Assembly: GCA_025449115.1 (NCBI GenBank)
Contig: JAHLKC010000089.1
Span: forward strand, 1-64,000
Direction of reading: 5' to 3'
DNA: 64,000 nucleotides
Source of the DNA: Chytridium lagenaria
Lineage: Eukaryota > Chytridiomycota > Chytridiomycetes > Chytridiales > Chytridiaceae
The translations under genes and the position numbers were made by a program. Positions 32,699 to 45,059 of the stretch are shown piece after piece. The first letter of the stretch is position 1, and each line of letters begins with the position of its first letter. The notes beneath the pieces were generated by a model that searched no databases, was not told the DNA's origin, and worked only from the letters and a program-made list of their open reading frames with translations.

Positions 32699-33131
32699 CA
32701 GAGAATGCTATGAAATAGCTGTAGTGAAAGGCTTACAACAGATCCAATGTTGATCTGCATTAAATATCATAATTACGTACATATATACATGATCGCATTA
32801 AAAACACCTTACAAAATCCCCAAGTAATGTATAGCCAGCTACGAATTTTGGTGATTTTTTGACCTTGATACCGGTTATTCGGCACCTGCCCTTGCACTGG
32901 ACTTAATGCACAGCTGCTTGTTAATAGCGCGTCGCGAAAATTCGTCATTCTCTTCATCCCATCGTTATTGAAGACATTATTCATCGCTTTTTCTGTAGCC
33001 CCGTGTCGATCCATGTGTGCGCATCCTCCACGCACACACGGTCAGAAGTCTACCCACAAAACGGTTGGTATCCAACCTGTGAATGTCAAAGAAGCCACGC
33101 ATTAATTCTAAGAAATTCCACCGACAACACC
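32699..33131. other. Intergenic, no gene seen
   Basis: 3' flank of the orphan membrane gene and promoter side of the PPPDE gene. A minus-strand frame at 32760-33035 is unsupported. Confidence 0.45.
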
Positions 33132-35118
33132 ATGAAGGTCGAACTCCGAGTCTACGATCTAAGCCAAGGTAAACGGACGAGCACACAATCGTTCCCCCTC
33201 ATCCCCATCTAACCATTCCCTCGTCTCCAAAGGCATGGCTAGAATGCTTTCCCAACAACTCACCGGCAAACTCATTGAAGGAATCTGGCATACCTCTGTC
33301 GTTCTCTACAACAAGGAAGTCTACTACGGTCAAGGTATTCTTCTGCATGCATGTCGTTTCTAAGATCATACAGGAATTCAGATTGATGCACCTGGAACAA
33401 CGATGCACGGACATCCCATCAAGGTGATTGATATGGGGGAGACAGCGATTCCTGAGGAGGTGTTTTGGGAGTATATTGAGACGTTGAGGGATCATTGGAC
33501 GGCGGAAAGTATCATTTGTTTGATAATAATTGTAATAGTTTTACAAAGTAGGTGGTGTTGTGGGTTTTTTGGGTTGGATTTTGATGAGTTTTTAGGGAGG
33601 TGTGTATGTTTCTTGTGGGGAAATCCATTCCGGATTATATCGCGGACCTCCCAAAGGAGTTTTTGTCAACGTATGTTTCTTTCGAGGTTTCTTTTTGGAA
33701 TGCTAACACTGTATTCAGGCCGTTTGGACAGCAGATTGCACCAATGATCAGTGTAAGCTTTCGCTCCTCTTATTCATCTTTCAATCTTTTATTTGCTTTC
33801 TCTCCATTTACGCAGCCTTTCTTAAAAGTTGCCCTGAATTCTTTTTTTTTACCTTCCAACCCCTTTTTTTCAATCATAGAGCATGTTTGGTCCCTCCCGT
33901 ATTGCCGCAGAGCACCAACCCGACCTCGATTTCACCAGCATCCTCAACGCAAACCCCAACATCGCGTCAGCCGTCACGTCGGCTCTAGGTGGTGCACCCC
34001 CCGCCATATCTCGCACGATCCCCACACCAACTCTGATGCAAACGCAACGATCGCCGATTCTGTTCTCACAGTGTAGTCAGTTGGATAAGATATTTGCGAA
34101 ATTGAAAGAGGTTTTGGAGGCAAAGAGTGTTGGGTATGATAAGGGGGTGGTAGATGGGATTAGGGATGGGTTGGTAGATAAGTTTGAGAAGAAGGTTGCT
34201 GGAGGGTTGAAGCTTCCGGCGGGGTGGGAGAAAGAGTTTGGTAAGCCCTCTTTTTTTTTTTTTTTTTTTTAGTTAGAGTGGTTGTTTAATTCAACGATTG
34301 TGCAGTTACGATTCTTCAAAATCTCCCCGTTGATGACTTGTGGCCGGCGTTGGATATTCTTCGACTCATGATCCTGGATAACTCTGTCAACTCCTACTTT
34401 ATCCGAGAAAAAGGTAATATCTATATCTAATCTTTTATGTCTTCTAATTTGATAATTAAGCTGCCACCCTCCCTCATCTCATCCATAAACTCGTCAGCAC
34501 CACCCAAACTTTCACCACCCTCTCCAAACCCACGCGTCTCATGCTCCTCCGCCTCGCCTGCAACCTCTTCTCGACAGACCCCTCTCTCGCCCATTACCTC
34601 TCCACCACCTCAATCGACGCCACGGAGCCCACTCTATCCGCCACAACCCACCGTAGCGTCATGACGGCGCTCCTTGTCGAATCATTGTTATGCGAGGAAG
34701 ACACGGTTCGTCAAGTCGCGTCGTCGTTGGCGTTTAACATGGCTGCGAGGACGCTTGTGGTGAGAGCTGTGGCTGGAGATGATGCATTGTTGGAGGAATG
34801 GGAGAGTGAGATCTTGGCGGTGATTGTGAAGGCGGTGGAGACGGAAAAGGATCATGAGATTTGTGAGTATCCTATGTCTTTTTTTGTATACATTTTTTTA
34901 ACGTGTTTTTAGTACTTAGGCTGCTTTCTGCGCTGGGGTTACTGCTTTTTGAGAGATCTGAGGCGCTTGTATCGCTTGCGCAGGTGCTGGATACTGGGGC
35001 GATGCTTGCGGGGAAAGTGACGGTGTTGAAGGGGTTAAAGCCTGTGGCTTCTGATGAGCAGGCTAGACTGACCAAGATATTGGCGCTTGTGTCAGAGATT
35101 TCGGCGTTGTTAAAGTGA
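33132..35118 (+). CDS. PPPDE (DeSI-type) peptidase with C-terminal PUL domain
   Basis: Starts MKVELRVYDLSQG (exon 33132-33168). The PPPDE fold shows GIWHTSVVLYNKEVYYG with the catalytic His, and YHLFDNNCNSFT with the catalytic Cys, then LVGKSIPDYIADLPKEFLST. A linker (FGPSRIAAEHQPDLDFTS) leads to a helical C-terminal PUL-type repeat domain (KLPAGWEKEF, TILQNLPVDDLWPALDILRL, PHLIHKLVSTTQ, VRQVASSLAFNMAART), ending VSEISALLK at 35118. PPPDE proteins cleave SUMO or ubiquitin isopeptide bonds; PUL domains bind the AAA ATPase Cdc48/p97, so a role in ubiquitin or SUMO turnover fits. About eight introns. The frame is broken by one base in an A run (GCGGAAAG, about 33508) just before the catalytic Cys. 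Confidence 0.85.
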
Positions 35119-35707
35119 TGACTTTTGTTAGGGTCTGCACTCGTTGTTTATGGTTTTTCGTGCATTTGTATCTGATGCTTTTCTGGATGTGGTTTCTCTT
35201 TAAATAAAACGAATATATAAAATAATAAACACGGACATTTTAAGACTTGAATAACTTTTAGGCTGAAATGAAATAGTCAGAATTAGAAATAGTCAGAAAT
35301 ACCCCATTTCGGCATTATTTAATATTTCCAACCCAGCAGCAGTCCAGGAGCATCGCACGATCCCTCTTCTCCCCATTTTTCCAAATGAATTTTTACAAAT
35401 ATTCCAACCAATGAAAATAGCCCCTTTAATTACAATAATTCAAAGGATCAGCCCATCCCCTGTCTATTAGGCAGAGCGTTGCCTTTTTCTGCATCGCATT
35501 TGACTCAGAATTAAATACTTTAAAAAAGGTTGCTCATCCGTTTTGTTTCGTTGTTTTTGTTTAAAGAGGGGCTTCACGACCTCGTTGGATTCCGTCTTGT
35601 GTGCTGACTGCATTGACGTTCACTTCATTTCTCATCGTTTACGTTCGTTTCGTTCGTCGTAATCACCGCCGTCATCATCGTCTTATACCAACTCTTTTGC
35701 TGAAAAG
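35119..35707. other. Intergenic, promoter region of ERG25
   Basis: AT-rich, no gene seen apart from a plus-strand frame over the ERG25 leader. Confidence 0.5.
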
Positions 35708-37283
35708 ATGGAGGCCATGGCAAACTCTACTATGCCGTAAGTATCATAATGTAGTTGTTGTAGTTTCAAGTTCATCGATGCATGCATGCTTGTATGCATG
35801 CCGCTCTTGCACGCCTACCTTCTATCCATTATCGGTGCTCTTCTGGCATCTCGACCACTGCTGGAGGCAATGTAGAATCTTTTGCTCTATCTCATGCGCC
35901 GTATCAAGCTTTATATGATGCCTTTTCTTTCATCTATCACTGTGCACACCTCTGCATCAGCGATTGACTGCCACGTCCGATCTGTTGTTGCTTGTTTGGC
36001 ACGGAAACACGGTCGGAACTGGATGCGATTTGATGGATGCACCTAAAGTACTAGACAAACATAAGGAACTTTATAATCTCGAGAGAGCACACTTCTCTTC
36101 CTTCTTATCACCTCTTGCGTGGTTAGCTTAAATAAAAACGCATTAACCCTTTAACTGCAAAATAACTGGATCTTACAGTATCGGCTACGAGCCAAACGTG
36201 TTTGAGGCAGCATGGCTCAAGCTCTTTGAGAACAGCACCAACCCCGGCGTCACCCTCGCCATCGTCATGTTCATCTGGCACGAAATCATCTACTTTGGCC
36301 GTTTCATCCCATACTGGATTCTCGACCAGATCCCTTATTTCCAACAATACAAGATTCAAGTAAGTCGCTATACATTTTTTATCTGGTCTATGGCTTGACA
36401 AAGTAATAACCCCGAATTTTTTTATTCAGCCCGTCGAACATAAACCCGTCGCTGTCGCCAAAGTCGCATGGCACGCCATCAAATCCCAAATCTTTGTCCA
36501 ACTCCCCATGATGTTCTTCTTCCACCCCGTCGCCATCGCTCTCGGCATGCGTTTCACCGAAGTCCCCTTCCCAACTCTCTCCACCATTTTCCTCCAACAG
36601 CTCTACTTTCTCTTCATCGAAGACACCTACCACTATTTCACGCACCGCGCCATGCACTGGGGACCTCTTTACAAGCACATTCATAAACTCCATCATGAGT
36701 ATCAGGCACCGTTTGGTTTGACGGCAGAGTATGCGCATACGGTGGAGGTGTTGGTGCTTGGACAGGGATTCTTTTTGGGACCTTTGACTTGGGCGCTTGT
36801 GACAAAGGGGACGCCGAATGCCATTCATATTATTTCGATGGCTATTTGGATGGCGGTCAGGTTGATCACTACGGTGGATGATCACTCTGGATATGATTTC
36901 CCTTGGTCCATTCACCACTGGATTCCCTTCTGGGGAGGTTGGTTTTGTTTTTTTTCATTCATCTCCTTGTCTCATCTTTGTTGTTTTTCTTTATTCAATC
37001 CCCCATCATCTTTGTGTTTTGAATTCGGTTTCCCAGTTTACTAATTATTTTTTTTTCTTCTCTTTATATCTTTTAAGGTGCCGACTTCCACGACTACCAC
37101 CACATGGCCTTTATCGGCAACTACTCATCCACCTTCCGTCACTGGGACTGGATTTTCGGCACTGACTCTGGGTACCGCGCGCACTCTGCCAAGATGAGGG
37201 CCAACAGGAAAGCCAAGGCTGCTATTGCCGCTGCTCAAAAGAAGTCAGCAGCTGTATCTGTGGGTGGGAAGAAGGAGGAGTAG
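35708..37283 (+). CDS. ERG25: C-4 methylsterol oxidase
   Basis: Exons 35708-35736, 36179-36359, 36430-36937 and 37078-37283 give 307 residues with an intact frame. Start [10 protein letters not shown], then [16 protein letters not shown] and [12 protein letters not shown]. The di-iron His clusters are HRAMH, HKLHHE and HDYHH, and [15 protein letters not shown] is conserved. This is the ER membrane sterol C-4 methyl oxidase of ergosterol synthesis. The C-terminus is Lys/Ala-rich ([14 protein letters not shown]), consistent with a KKxx-like ER retrieval signal though not exact. The 29-nt first exon and a 442-nt first intron with GCATGC-rich repeats (35780-35800) are notable. Confidence 0.96.
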
Positions 37284-37702
37284 ATGTTAAAAGCTTTGAA
37301 GAATCCACCTCGTTTTATAATATCTGTTCTATTTGGTGGGGGTTTTTTGGCCGCTGTTTGCTTTTTTTGTTGTTTTTTTATTTACAGATGCTTTTGAGAC
37401 AATAAATACATGAAACTTTATATTATACATATTGTTGTTTTTTTTGTTTGGTTTTGGAGCGTTTTACTAGCTTTGGGATTCATGTACTTCAGTGATTCTG
37501 TTGAGCTCTCGTCTTCAACATCCTTTACCGAAAGCCCTCGCACCATGGTTTATCTCGGCGCACAAAAAATCGAACAAAAAAAATCATTTCTCAATCGTTT
37601 CTCAAATGCCCGTGTTTATAAAAATCACAATTACATGAAGCGTGCAGCAAACCCTCCCAAAAATAACAACGAGGCGTTCAACAAAAGAAAAAAAGAGCTT
37701 CT
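37284..37702. other. Convergent intergenic region
   Basis: 3' flanks of ERG25 and the TMEM120-like gene, T-rich then A-rich. No gene seen. Confidence 0.5.
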
Positions 37703-40047
37703 TCACTTCTCCCCTCCCTTCCCCAAACTCCCTCGTCTCCTCATCCCCTCCCTCTCCACCGCCTCCACAACACTCTCAACCCTCTCCCCCGCCACCCCCC
37801 ACCCATCCCAGCAAGCATCGGTGCCGAAAGGGTGCGTTTCGCCAACCCCCCCGTGGCAGAGGTCACAAATGGACTCAAGGAAGGTCGATACAGAGTTGAG
37901 GTTGGGGTTGTGGACCGCCGTTTCGCGACAAAGGTGCGCATGGTGGTGATGATGTTTCCGGCACCGAGGAGGGCGAAAAGGATGGATGAAGCAAGGACCT
38001 TTTTTTTGGATGTTAATATTATGAAAGAGGATTAATGGTCGATGGAACCGAAATGGGAAGAGCGGAAAGTGGTTGATCGGAGGAACCAAACGGTGAAAAA
38101 AAAATAGAAAAAAACTAATAGAAAAAGGCAAAGAAAAAAAAACGAAAGAATCGATATAACTGCACCAGGAAAAACAAACAAACTCAAAAATACATACATG
38201 CCATTCCCCAACCCCTCCCACCTCCCCTCCCAACCCTCCCACCCACATCCCCGAAAGCACCCAAGCGTTCCAAACCTGCCACATCTGCGCAAACACCAAA
38301 AACGGCACCAACACCAGAAACTCTCGTTCAATACGATCGGTATGCACCCCATCACCGCTGACCGTGTCCATGGGTGCTGCCATGTCCATGGCGACGAGAA
38401 CGTAGAGGCGTTTGCGTTGGTATCGGTATTGGAGGTATTGGACGGCGCCGAGGTATGCGGAGAAGGTGAGGAATTGGGGGCGGAAGAGGAGGAAGGAGGA
38501 GGAGGAACGCCAGATCTGGGGGGAAGGGGTGTGGTGTTAGTGATGGGAGTTGGAAAGATGAGGGTAGAATGAGTAATGTTGAAAAAGGTGCACGAACAAA
38601 ACTAAATCCATGTTCGACCTTCCATAAGTCTTCGACTCAAAACAAAAACAACAACAAAAAACAAAAAAAACTAAAGGTTTTAAATACAGCGTCCTTTACG
38701 GCCGTTTTCAGAAGAAAAAAAATAAATAAAAATAAAATAAAATAAAGGAAGCAAAGAAAATATAAACTGAAGTGTAAAAAAAATATAAGCAGACGCGTAA
38801 AAAAAACACAACTTACAATCAAAATCCCCGTCATCACAATACTCAAATAATGATGTAAAAACCACCAAAACCTAATTCGACTTCCATTGACCACCAAAAT
38901 ATGTTCCCTCAACGTCACCGTACTATAATAATAGATCAACGTGAAAAGAAACGCCGCATCGACGGCAGCAGCAGTTCGAGGGTAATTCTGAGCATCCACA
39001 GAGAGACAGAGTGCGGAAAGACCGAGGCCGATGACGGTCATGGGAGAGTTTGAAGGATTCGACTTCTTTTTTAAATTGAAGACGGTGGGAGAGGGACGGA
39101 GGGTTGTTGGGGCTGAGGCGCCGAGAGCGAGACGGAGGATCAGTCTTAAGTAAATGGAAACGTTAGATAAAATTGGTTATTAAAAATAAACGACGAATGA
39201 GTTCAAGTAAATCAAACATCTACTGTTCCGGACGAAAAGAAAGGAATAAACGGCTATTAACGACAAGGAAATACTACTTTGCGGGTTTCGGTAATTGATA
39301 TTCAACTCTATCCAACCTCCTCTTGATCGTTTCCACCATGGTCGAAAAACTCATCCCCTTTGATGACGATGATGTGGGTGACTGAGCAACCGCCACATCC
39401 CCATTCACGGGTAACGCTTTCAACGATTTCAAAAACGATTGCACGGCTTTCCGTTTTTCTTTGAGGTCTTTAATACAGGCGGTTTCTTCGGAAAAGACTT
39501 GGATGGCGAGGGCGTTGTAGTTGGCGGCACGGGTCTTGGGGTGAGAGGAATTTTGTTAGATGAGAGGCGATTAAGATAATAGGCGATGAGTGAGATGGGG
39601 GAATGATTGTGGATGCCTGTCCAGTCATTGTTGGTTCTAATGGGGAACGAAAGGTTCTTCTATCGTGGTTCTCCTTCCTCAACGCCTCCACCATCAACAT
39701 TACCAGCAATTTCCCATGAGCCATCATCAATTCGCATCATAACCATCACCCCACTATAATCGCTTCACCCTCACTCCTCCTACCCTCCCACTCCCCCTCC
39801 AAAACCTCATCAATCCTCGCATCCAATCTATCACCCCAAAAAGACGCTCACCTCCAACTCCTTCAACTCTGCCATCAACTTGACACCCTGCACCAAAAGC
39901 TCATTCCTCTCATCCTCCAGTCCTCCATTCAACGTTATAATCGGCGGCGGTGGTGTGGGGGTCGACATGGGGTGGTCGTCGTCGGGGTTGCTTTGATGCC
40001 CCAATTTCTGTGTCAAAAAATCATGCAGGGTTGTCGCCAACCTTCAT
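37703..40047 (-). CDS. TMEM120 (TACAN/TMPIT) family membrane protein
   Basis: Exon 1 (40047-39852) encodes THLHDF-like start LHDFLTQKLGHQ and a coiled-coil beginning (RNELLVQGVKLMAELKELE). Exon 2 (39534-39277) continues the coil (ACIKDLKEKRKAVQSFLKS, ETIKRRLDRVEYQLP). Exon 3 (39144-38817) has the hallmark STVTLREHILVVNGSRI and FWWFLHHYLSIVMTG. Exon 4 (38515-38198) has FLTFSAYLGAVQYLQYRYQR and PFLVFAQMWQVWNAW. Exon 5 (from 37998) has ILFALLGAGNIITTM. Order and motifs match TMEM120A/B, a six-helix membrane protein of ER and nuclear envelope related to fatty-acid elongases, with a bound CoA in animal structures. The start ATG 40047 needs one base fewer in a G pair. The C-terminus after the G7 run (about 37842) is unsure. 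Confidence 0.85.
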
Positions 40048-40684
40048 CGTGTCCGAGGTGGATGCAAGTCACAAAATGTTTTGAGCACACTCGAAGTAAG
40101 AATTACGCGATACTCAGAGGTCGCCAAGGGTATGATACCTTGAACAAGTAAAGTTCATCCTCAAGTCATCTTCCTCTAATTACAGCAAATTCTATTTCGT
40201 TTAAAAGGATCGACCATCCTGAAGTTCACGTAAAAAGGCATTTAGGTGCGGTGAAAGAACTTCAGTAACATCTTAGAAGATAAACAGGATAGCCTTCAGT
40301 GTGTTCGGAGTCCCAGAAAAAAGATCCTCGCGTTCATCCAGATTCATCAAAGTCTGAGCGCATCCGTAACAATTTTAAGAGAAAAGGTTTTAAGTAAAAC
40401 AACCACGTAACACTCTCACCCGTGAAAAAGGCATGTAAACAGCATAAGTCTCCAATTTCAAACAAAGAGCATCGGATAGACAATTAATTTACCCAAAAGA
40501 CCAATTCCCAAATTAAAAAAAACAAACAAAAACAGATAGAAACCAAAAACCCATTCAAAACATAATCACCAGAACCCACACTAACCAGACCTGAACCTCC
40601 ACCCCCCAAAAAAAAACCACACAAAACTCCACCGCCTTTTCACATAGTACACAAAAAAAAGGGGGGGAGAGGGGCAACCATATA
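40048..40684. other. Intergenic, AT-rich
   Basis: No gene seen; A-rich from 40500 with C8-A8 like runs at 40600-40670. Confidence 0.5.
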
Positions 40685-43226
40685 TTACGCCGTCCCCACG
40701 CTATACTCTGGTGGTCCGTCTTCACCAATTACAAGTACAGGATCCATGGACGACGAACCTCCACCCTCCTCACCCCTCAACTCCCTCAAAGCAATCAAGA
40801 TCATGGCTCTGGCGGCGGAAGACTGAACACCCATATCGGTCAACTGCGAATCGGAGAGAAGGAGGAGCTTGTACCCGTTCAAGTCTTGTGCTGGTGTAGA
40901 AGAAGAGTTGAGAAGAAAACACGCGTTGGAAAATAAAAACATGAAATTTAGAGGAAAAAAAGGAAGAAAGAGAAAAAAACACTTCAAAAGAAGAATAGAC
41001 CGAATGGAGCAACATGATAACAAGCAACCCAACAACAAAGGAAAAAGCAAAGTGCAATGGAACAAAAGAACAAAAAATCACCTTTCAACACCTCCACAAC
41101 CTCCTGTCTCAACCCCACCTCCTGCAACCACCCCTCCACATCCTCAACCCCCCACATTGACACAACCCCAAGTCGTTCCCCTACATCCACCATCCGTCCA
41201 TCAGGTGTATACGTGGCCTTTTCGGATCCTTCCACAATACGATGGGGTGGCGATGTGGCGAGAGATCCAAACAGTCTACCACTTTCTGATGATGATGGGC
41301 GTCGGCGGGGACGGGGAAGAGGGAGCCGGAGGAGGTGGCGGATTTAGAGGTGGGAGGGGGGACGGTGGTCATGGTTTGTGGGAATGTGGCCGTCAAGGAT
41401 TTGGTCGCGGCGGCTGAAAGATAATGTAGATGTATAAGAAACGGAGATTATGAAAATAAAGATAGGTAGAGAATAAAACTCTCAGAAAACACAAAAGGAG
41501 ATATAAAAACAAATACTCATAAAGCATACACATAGGAGTAAAAAAAAAAAGACATACCCTCTCCATTTGCGATTGCAAATAACCCTCCCTTCTTCTCATC
41601 AACCAGGCCCTCACTCTTCTCCTCCTCCTTATTTTCCATTGTATGCACAACACTTAACCCCCGCTCCCCACCCTCAACCGGCGTCAAAGGCTTCTCCCTC
41701 TCCTTCCCCTTCTCCGTCCTCTTCCACCCCGCCACAGAGGTCACAGGCATCATGACCCAACTCGGTAAACTCGGTTCCCTCGTCGCATTGACAAGCCAAG
41801 CAGGAAGGTGGGATGGTGGAGAGGATTCAAGTTTGGTTGGAGTGGGAGTGGAGGGGGTTTTGCGTTTGTAGATGAGGAAGGCGGTGAGGGCTGTCAAGAT
41901 GAAGAGGAGGGTGAGACCGACGCCGACGCCGATGGCGACGCTGTTGGTTTGGGTTGGTATGGGGGATGAGTCGGTGGGAGTGATGTTGGTAGGGAGGTAA
42001 GGGGCGCATTCGGAATCTGGACGACGGGTAGCGCTGTGAGGTTTAGGTAAGCATTTTATAGTTCACCGACAGCTTTAGAAACTCACTTGCTCCAGTTTAC
42101 TGCTAAATCCTTTGTATCAAAGCAGTTGGCGCTCAACCTTCCCAAAGTTAGCCATTTTGCGGGAACTGGAAAAACAGGCAAGGTGTTTAAAATACCTAAC
42201 ACAGTCGGTACCGATATTACACCTTGCAGCCCTTGCAACACTTTCCAACCCAGACGGAACAGTTCCCCACAAATAATTTGTCCTCCCATCAAACAACCTC
42301 AACGCCCTCAAGTTATTAATCTCGTTCGGGATCGCTCCTCTAAACATATTGGCCTGAATGGAACTATAGGGATTGAGTTAAAAATCTGAAGCAAGACAAT
42401 GGCGCACATTTCCTGTAAAAGCGGTAAGGATCCGAGTTCAGTGGGGATGCTGCCTTCGAGAGAGTTCCTATCAAGTCGTCTGCAAGCGTGGTTAGTGGAA
42501 AAGGAAGAATGAGGACTTACAGCTCGATAAGAGATTGGAGGTTGGAAATGCTGGATGTTAAGGAGCCTGAGAGCCTGGAGCCGATAGCGACACTTTGAAC
42601 GACCAAAGTTAGAAGGATAAAATGATAAATAGACTCTAGTGATAGACATACAGGTTTGAGAGCTTAGGCAACGCATAAATCTCAGAAGGGATGGCGCCGT
42701 TGATACCAGCGTTGTTCAGCAATGTTCTAGCGGAGAAAGAAACCACGAGTCAGACTACGTCGCTAGCACGATGAGAAAAACTTACAATCGTTCCAGATTG
42801 GTAAGCAGTGAGATATCAGAGGGGATGGCACCCACAACCCCAGTGTCGGAAAGAGTCCTACACAATATTGTAAGAATACGGTAACAAGCCAATGTTATCA
42901 AGATCACTCACAGATCCGTCAAGCTCGTCAATTGAAACATAGACATAGGAATAGGTCCCGTCACAGCCCGGCTTCTTATCCATCTACAACAACCCAAAGC
43001 ATCAGCAAAACAGGATCACTTTTTACGGACATCAAGTCCAGTTGTTCAAAGAAAACTTGACGCACAATCCCGTAATTCGGTTTTCGTCTGTACAAGTGAT
43101 ATTGACGGATTGGGAGATGAGCGTGCAGCAAGCATCGGCGGGACGTACAGAGATTTGAAGCTGTGGGAAGGCTGCAGCGACCACTGCGCATTCGGATGAC
43201 TCGACTTTGGGGGGCATCTTCTGCAA
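40685..43226 (-). CDS. LRR ectodomain - transmembrane - SAM domain receptor-like protein
   Basis: The 5' exon (about 43226-43060) carries six cysteines in a small domain (ESSECAVVAAAFPQL, ADACCTLISQSVNITCTDEN). About six LRRs of the plant type (LxxLxxNxLxGxIPxxIxxL) follow, each on its own exon: GPIPMSMFQLTSLTDL, GVVGAIPSDISLLTNLERL, GINGAIPSEIYALPKLSNL, SLEGSIPTELGSLPLLQEM and MFRGAIPNEINNLRALRLF. A membrane segment VGVGLTLLFILTALTAFLIY leads to a basic stop (KRKTPST) and a Ser/Pro-rich cytosolic linker. A SAM domain ends the protein: WGVEDVEGWLQEVGLRQEVVEVL, then DLNGYKLLLLSDSQLTDMGV and MILIALRELRG. The N-terminal signal peptide must lie on an unseen upstream exon. One-base breaks occur near 41230 and 42180. 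No kinase is present. Confidence 0.72.
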
Positions 43227-44196
43227 GGGGTAGAAGAACCAAATGTTTGGCGTCTGTGGTACTTTGACTGTTTTTATGAATTTGGCAAAAACCCAAAGGT
43301 GACGACACCTTTACCGCAAGGAGTCGGGGTTTAAGGGAATGTGCCGATGGCGTCTAGAGACCGTGAGGATCTTTCACTACACGATCCAAAGCTCAAGAAA
43401 TAGAAAAAGTGATACGATGGTTATGTTTAGGATGATTAGACATTCATAGTAAGTCTGAACTGGCCATATTAACTTTATTTTAAACCATTTTGCTAACAGG
43501 CCGGAGGGATTAGGGGAGACAAGATTCAAGGGGAAAAGGGAATCATGTTTCGGCAGAAGGCCATTCTTTTCATAAAAACCGGCGTATGCCTTTTCTAACT
43601 AACTGCAATCATTAATTTGTTTTAGTTTTGATGGTGGGCGTATCCGTATCGAAGTTGAGTGATTAAAAAATAGTTTACTTTCACCACTTACATTCTTGTA
43701 TCAAAGAAAACTATGTTTGGCTGGATTTGATGTTAGTAGAGCAAGGTGATTCGCGTGTGAGAATGTATTTCAAACCTGTTAACGAGCATTGCGCCTCGGA
43801 CATTATAAAATTGGTAAAAACGAAACATCTGATACTGAGATGGAGCTATTTAAGCAGTGATGGTTTCTGGCACTTTGATTTTAAACGAGCACTTTGAGTT
43901 CTGCACGCGAGACTTTAACAACCCGGCCGTTGATGATGTTTGACTTTTGCAGCAGCAAATTAAAATGCATGCAGATATGAGCTGTTGCTCCACTTACCAC
44001 GTATTGCATCGTAGTGACCCAAGAAGTACTTGGGTCGCTGAAACTCTCGTGCGAGAGGAGCTATCTTCTTTATCAGTTGGATTTGTAAAGAATGTTTCGT
44101 TGTCTACTGCAGACAGGATTGTTTTTTTTTGTGTCTGACAACCCGATAAATAAAACTCACAGTCCAAACACTCAACCCCAACCCACCATCCACCCG
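43227..44196. other. Intergenic with two adjacent hairpins
   Basis: No gene seen except possibly the missing first exon of the LRR gene. Two perfect inverted repeats lie together: GACCCAAG-AAGTA-CTTGGGTC at 44016-44036 and CTCTCG-TG-CGAGAG at about 44045-44058. They could form RNA hairpins or stop transcription; the cause is unknown. Confidence 0.45.
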
Positions 44197-45059
44197 ATGC
44201 ACCTCAACACCACCCTCCTCCTCATCGCTCTCTGCATCCTCTCCCACATTCAAATCATTGCATCCTATGAGGTATACGATGATGATGCCTTAGTTGACAC
44301 CACCCCTCAATTCAACCTCTTTGGATCGTCCACCGCGCTCGACGTCCGCGTCCCAAACCACCAACCCCCGAAGATCCAGAACCCGAGCCCATCCCCACCA
44401 TCGATCCCGTCCCAGACCCAACCGAACCAGATGAGCCATCCCCACGCCCCACGCCCAGCTCCCAAAGAACCGCCTACCCGCTCCCCTTCAAAACTGCAAA
44501 GAAGAGTTGTTCCTTTCCGGAGGTGCTTGCGACAAATCCTACGACGATGGCGTTAATGTACGCAATTCCCTCCCTCCCACATCTCATCTAACATAATACA
44601 AAGGCTCTACCGGTTAAATGCAGATCCAAGCTTCGTCTCGCACGAAACCCCACCAACATTTTCCGCTACAGCATTACTATAGACAACTGCGCCTGTGAAC
44701 CTGTTCGTCTGTATGATGCTTGTATGGGATTCAACGAGTGTGATGAAGGGGTACAAGCGCTAAGGGCCAAGGTGGAGAAGTGTTTTATAGGGATGCCACC
44801 ACCAAAGATTCATACAAAGACGTCGACAACAGTGACTGTGACGACGGATGTGATGACGACGGTTCAGATTATTACTGCTACACCACCTAGCCCTATAAGT
44901 ACTGAACCTAATTCAGATCTTTCGAATGTAGGAGGAGTGTTGCCATCACCAGCACCGCTTGTGTTTCAAAATGTGGCGGAGAGGGGGACGATTGGGGTGA
45001 TGGGTCTGAGTGCCGTCGTTGGAATGGTTGTCGCTGTGGCTCTGGGTGCTTTTATTTAA
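44197..45059 (+). CDS. Secreted GPI-anchored Cys-containing protein, family unknown
   Basis: A signal peptide (MHLNTTLLLIALCILSHIQIIAS) is followed by an acidic segment and a Pro/Glu-rich stretch. A Cys domain reads CKEELFLSGGACDKSYDDGVN, CRSKLRLARNPTNIF, DNCACEPVRLYDACMGFNEC and a last KVEKCF. Then comes a Thr/Val stalk (TSTTVTVTTDVMTTV) and a C-terminal hydrophobic GPI signal (GVMGLSAVVGMVVAVALGAF). One intron at about 44558-44604. Frame breaks near 44370 (CCCCC) and about 44500. It fits a cell-surface protein; I recognise no named family. Confidence 0.62.

Noticed and set aside
36388..36918. 176-codon minus-strand frame opposite ERG25
   Set aside because: Shadow of a conserved coding exon with di-iron His motifs on the plus strand.
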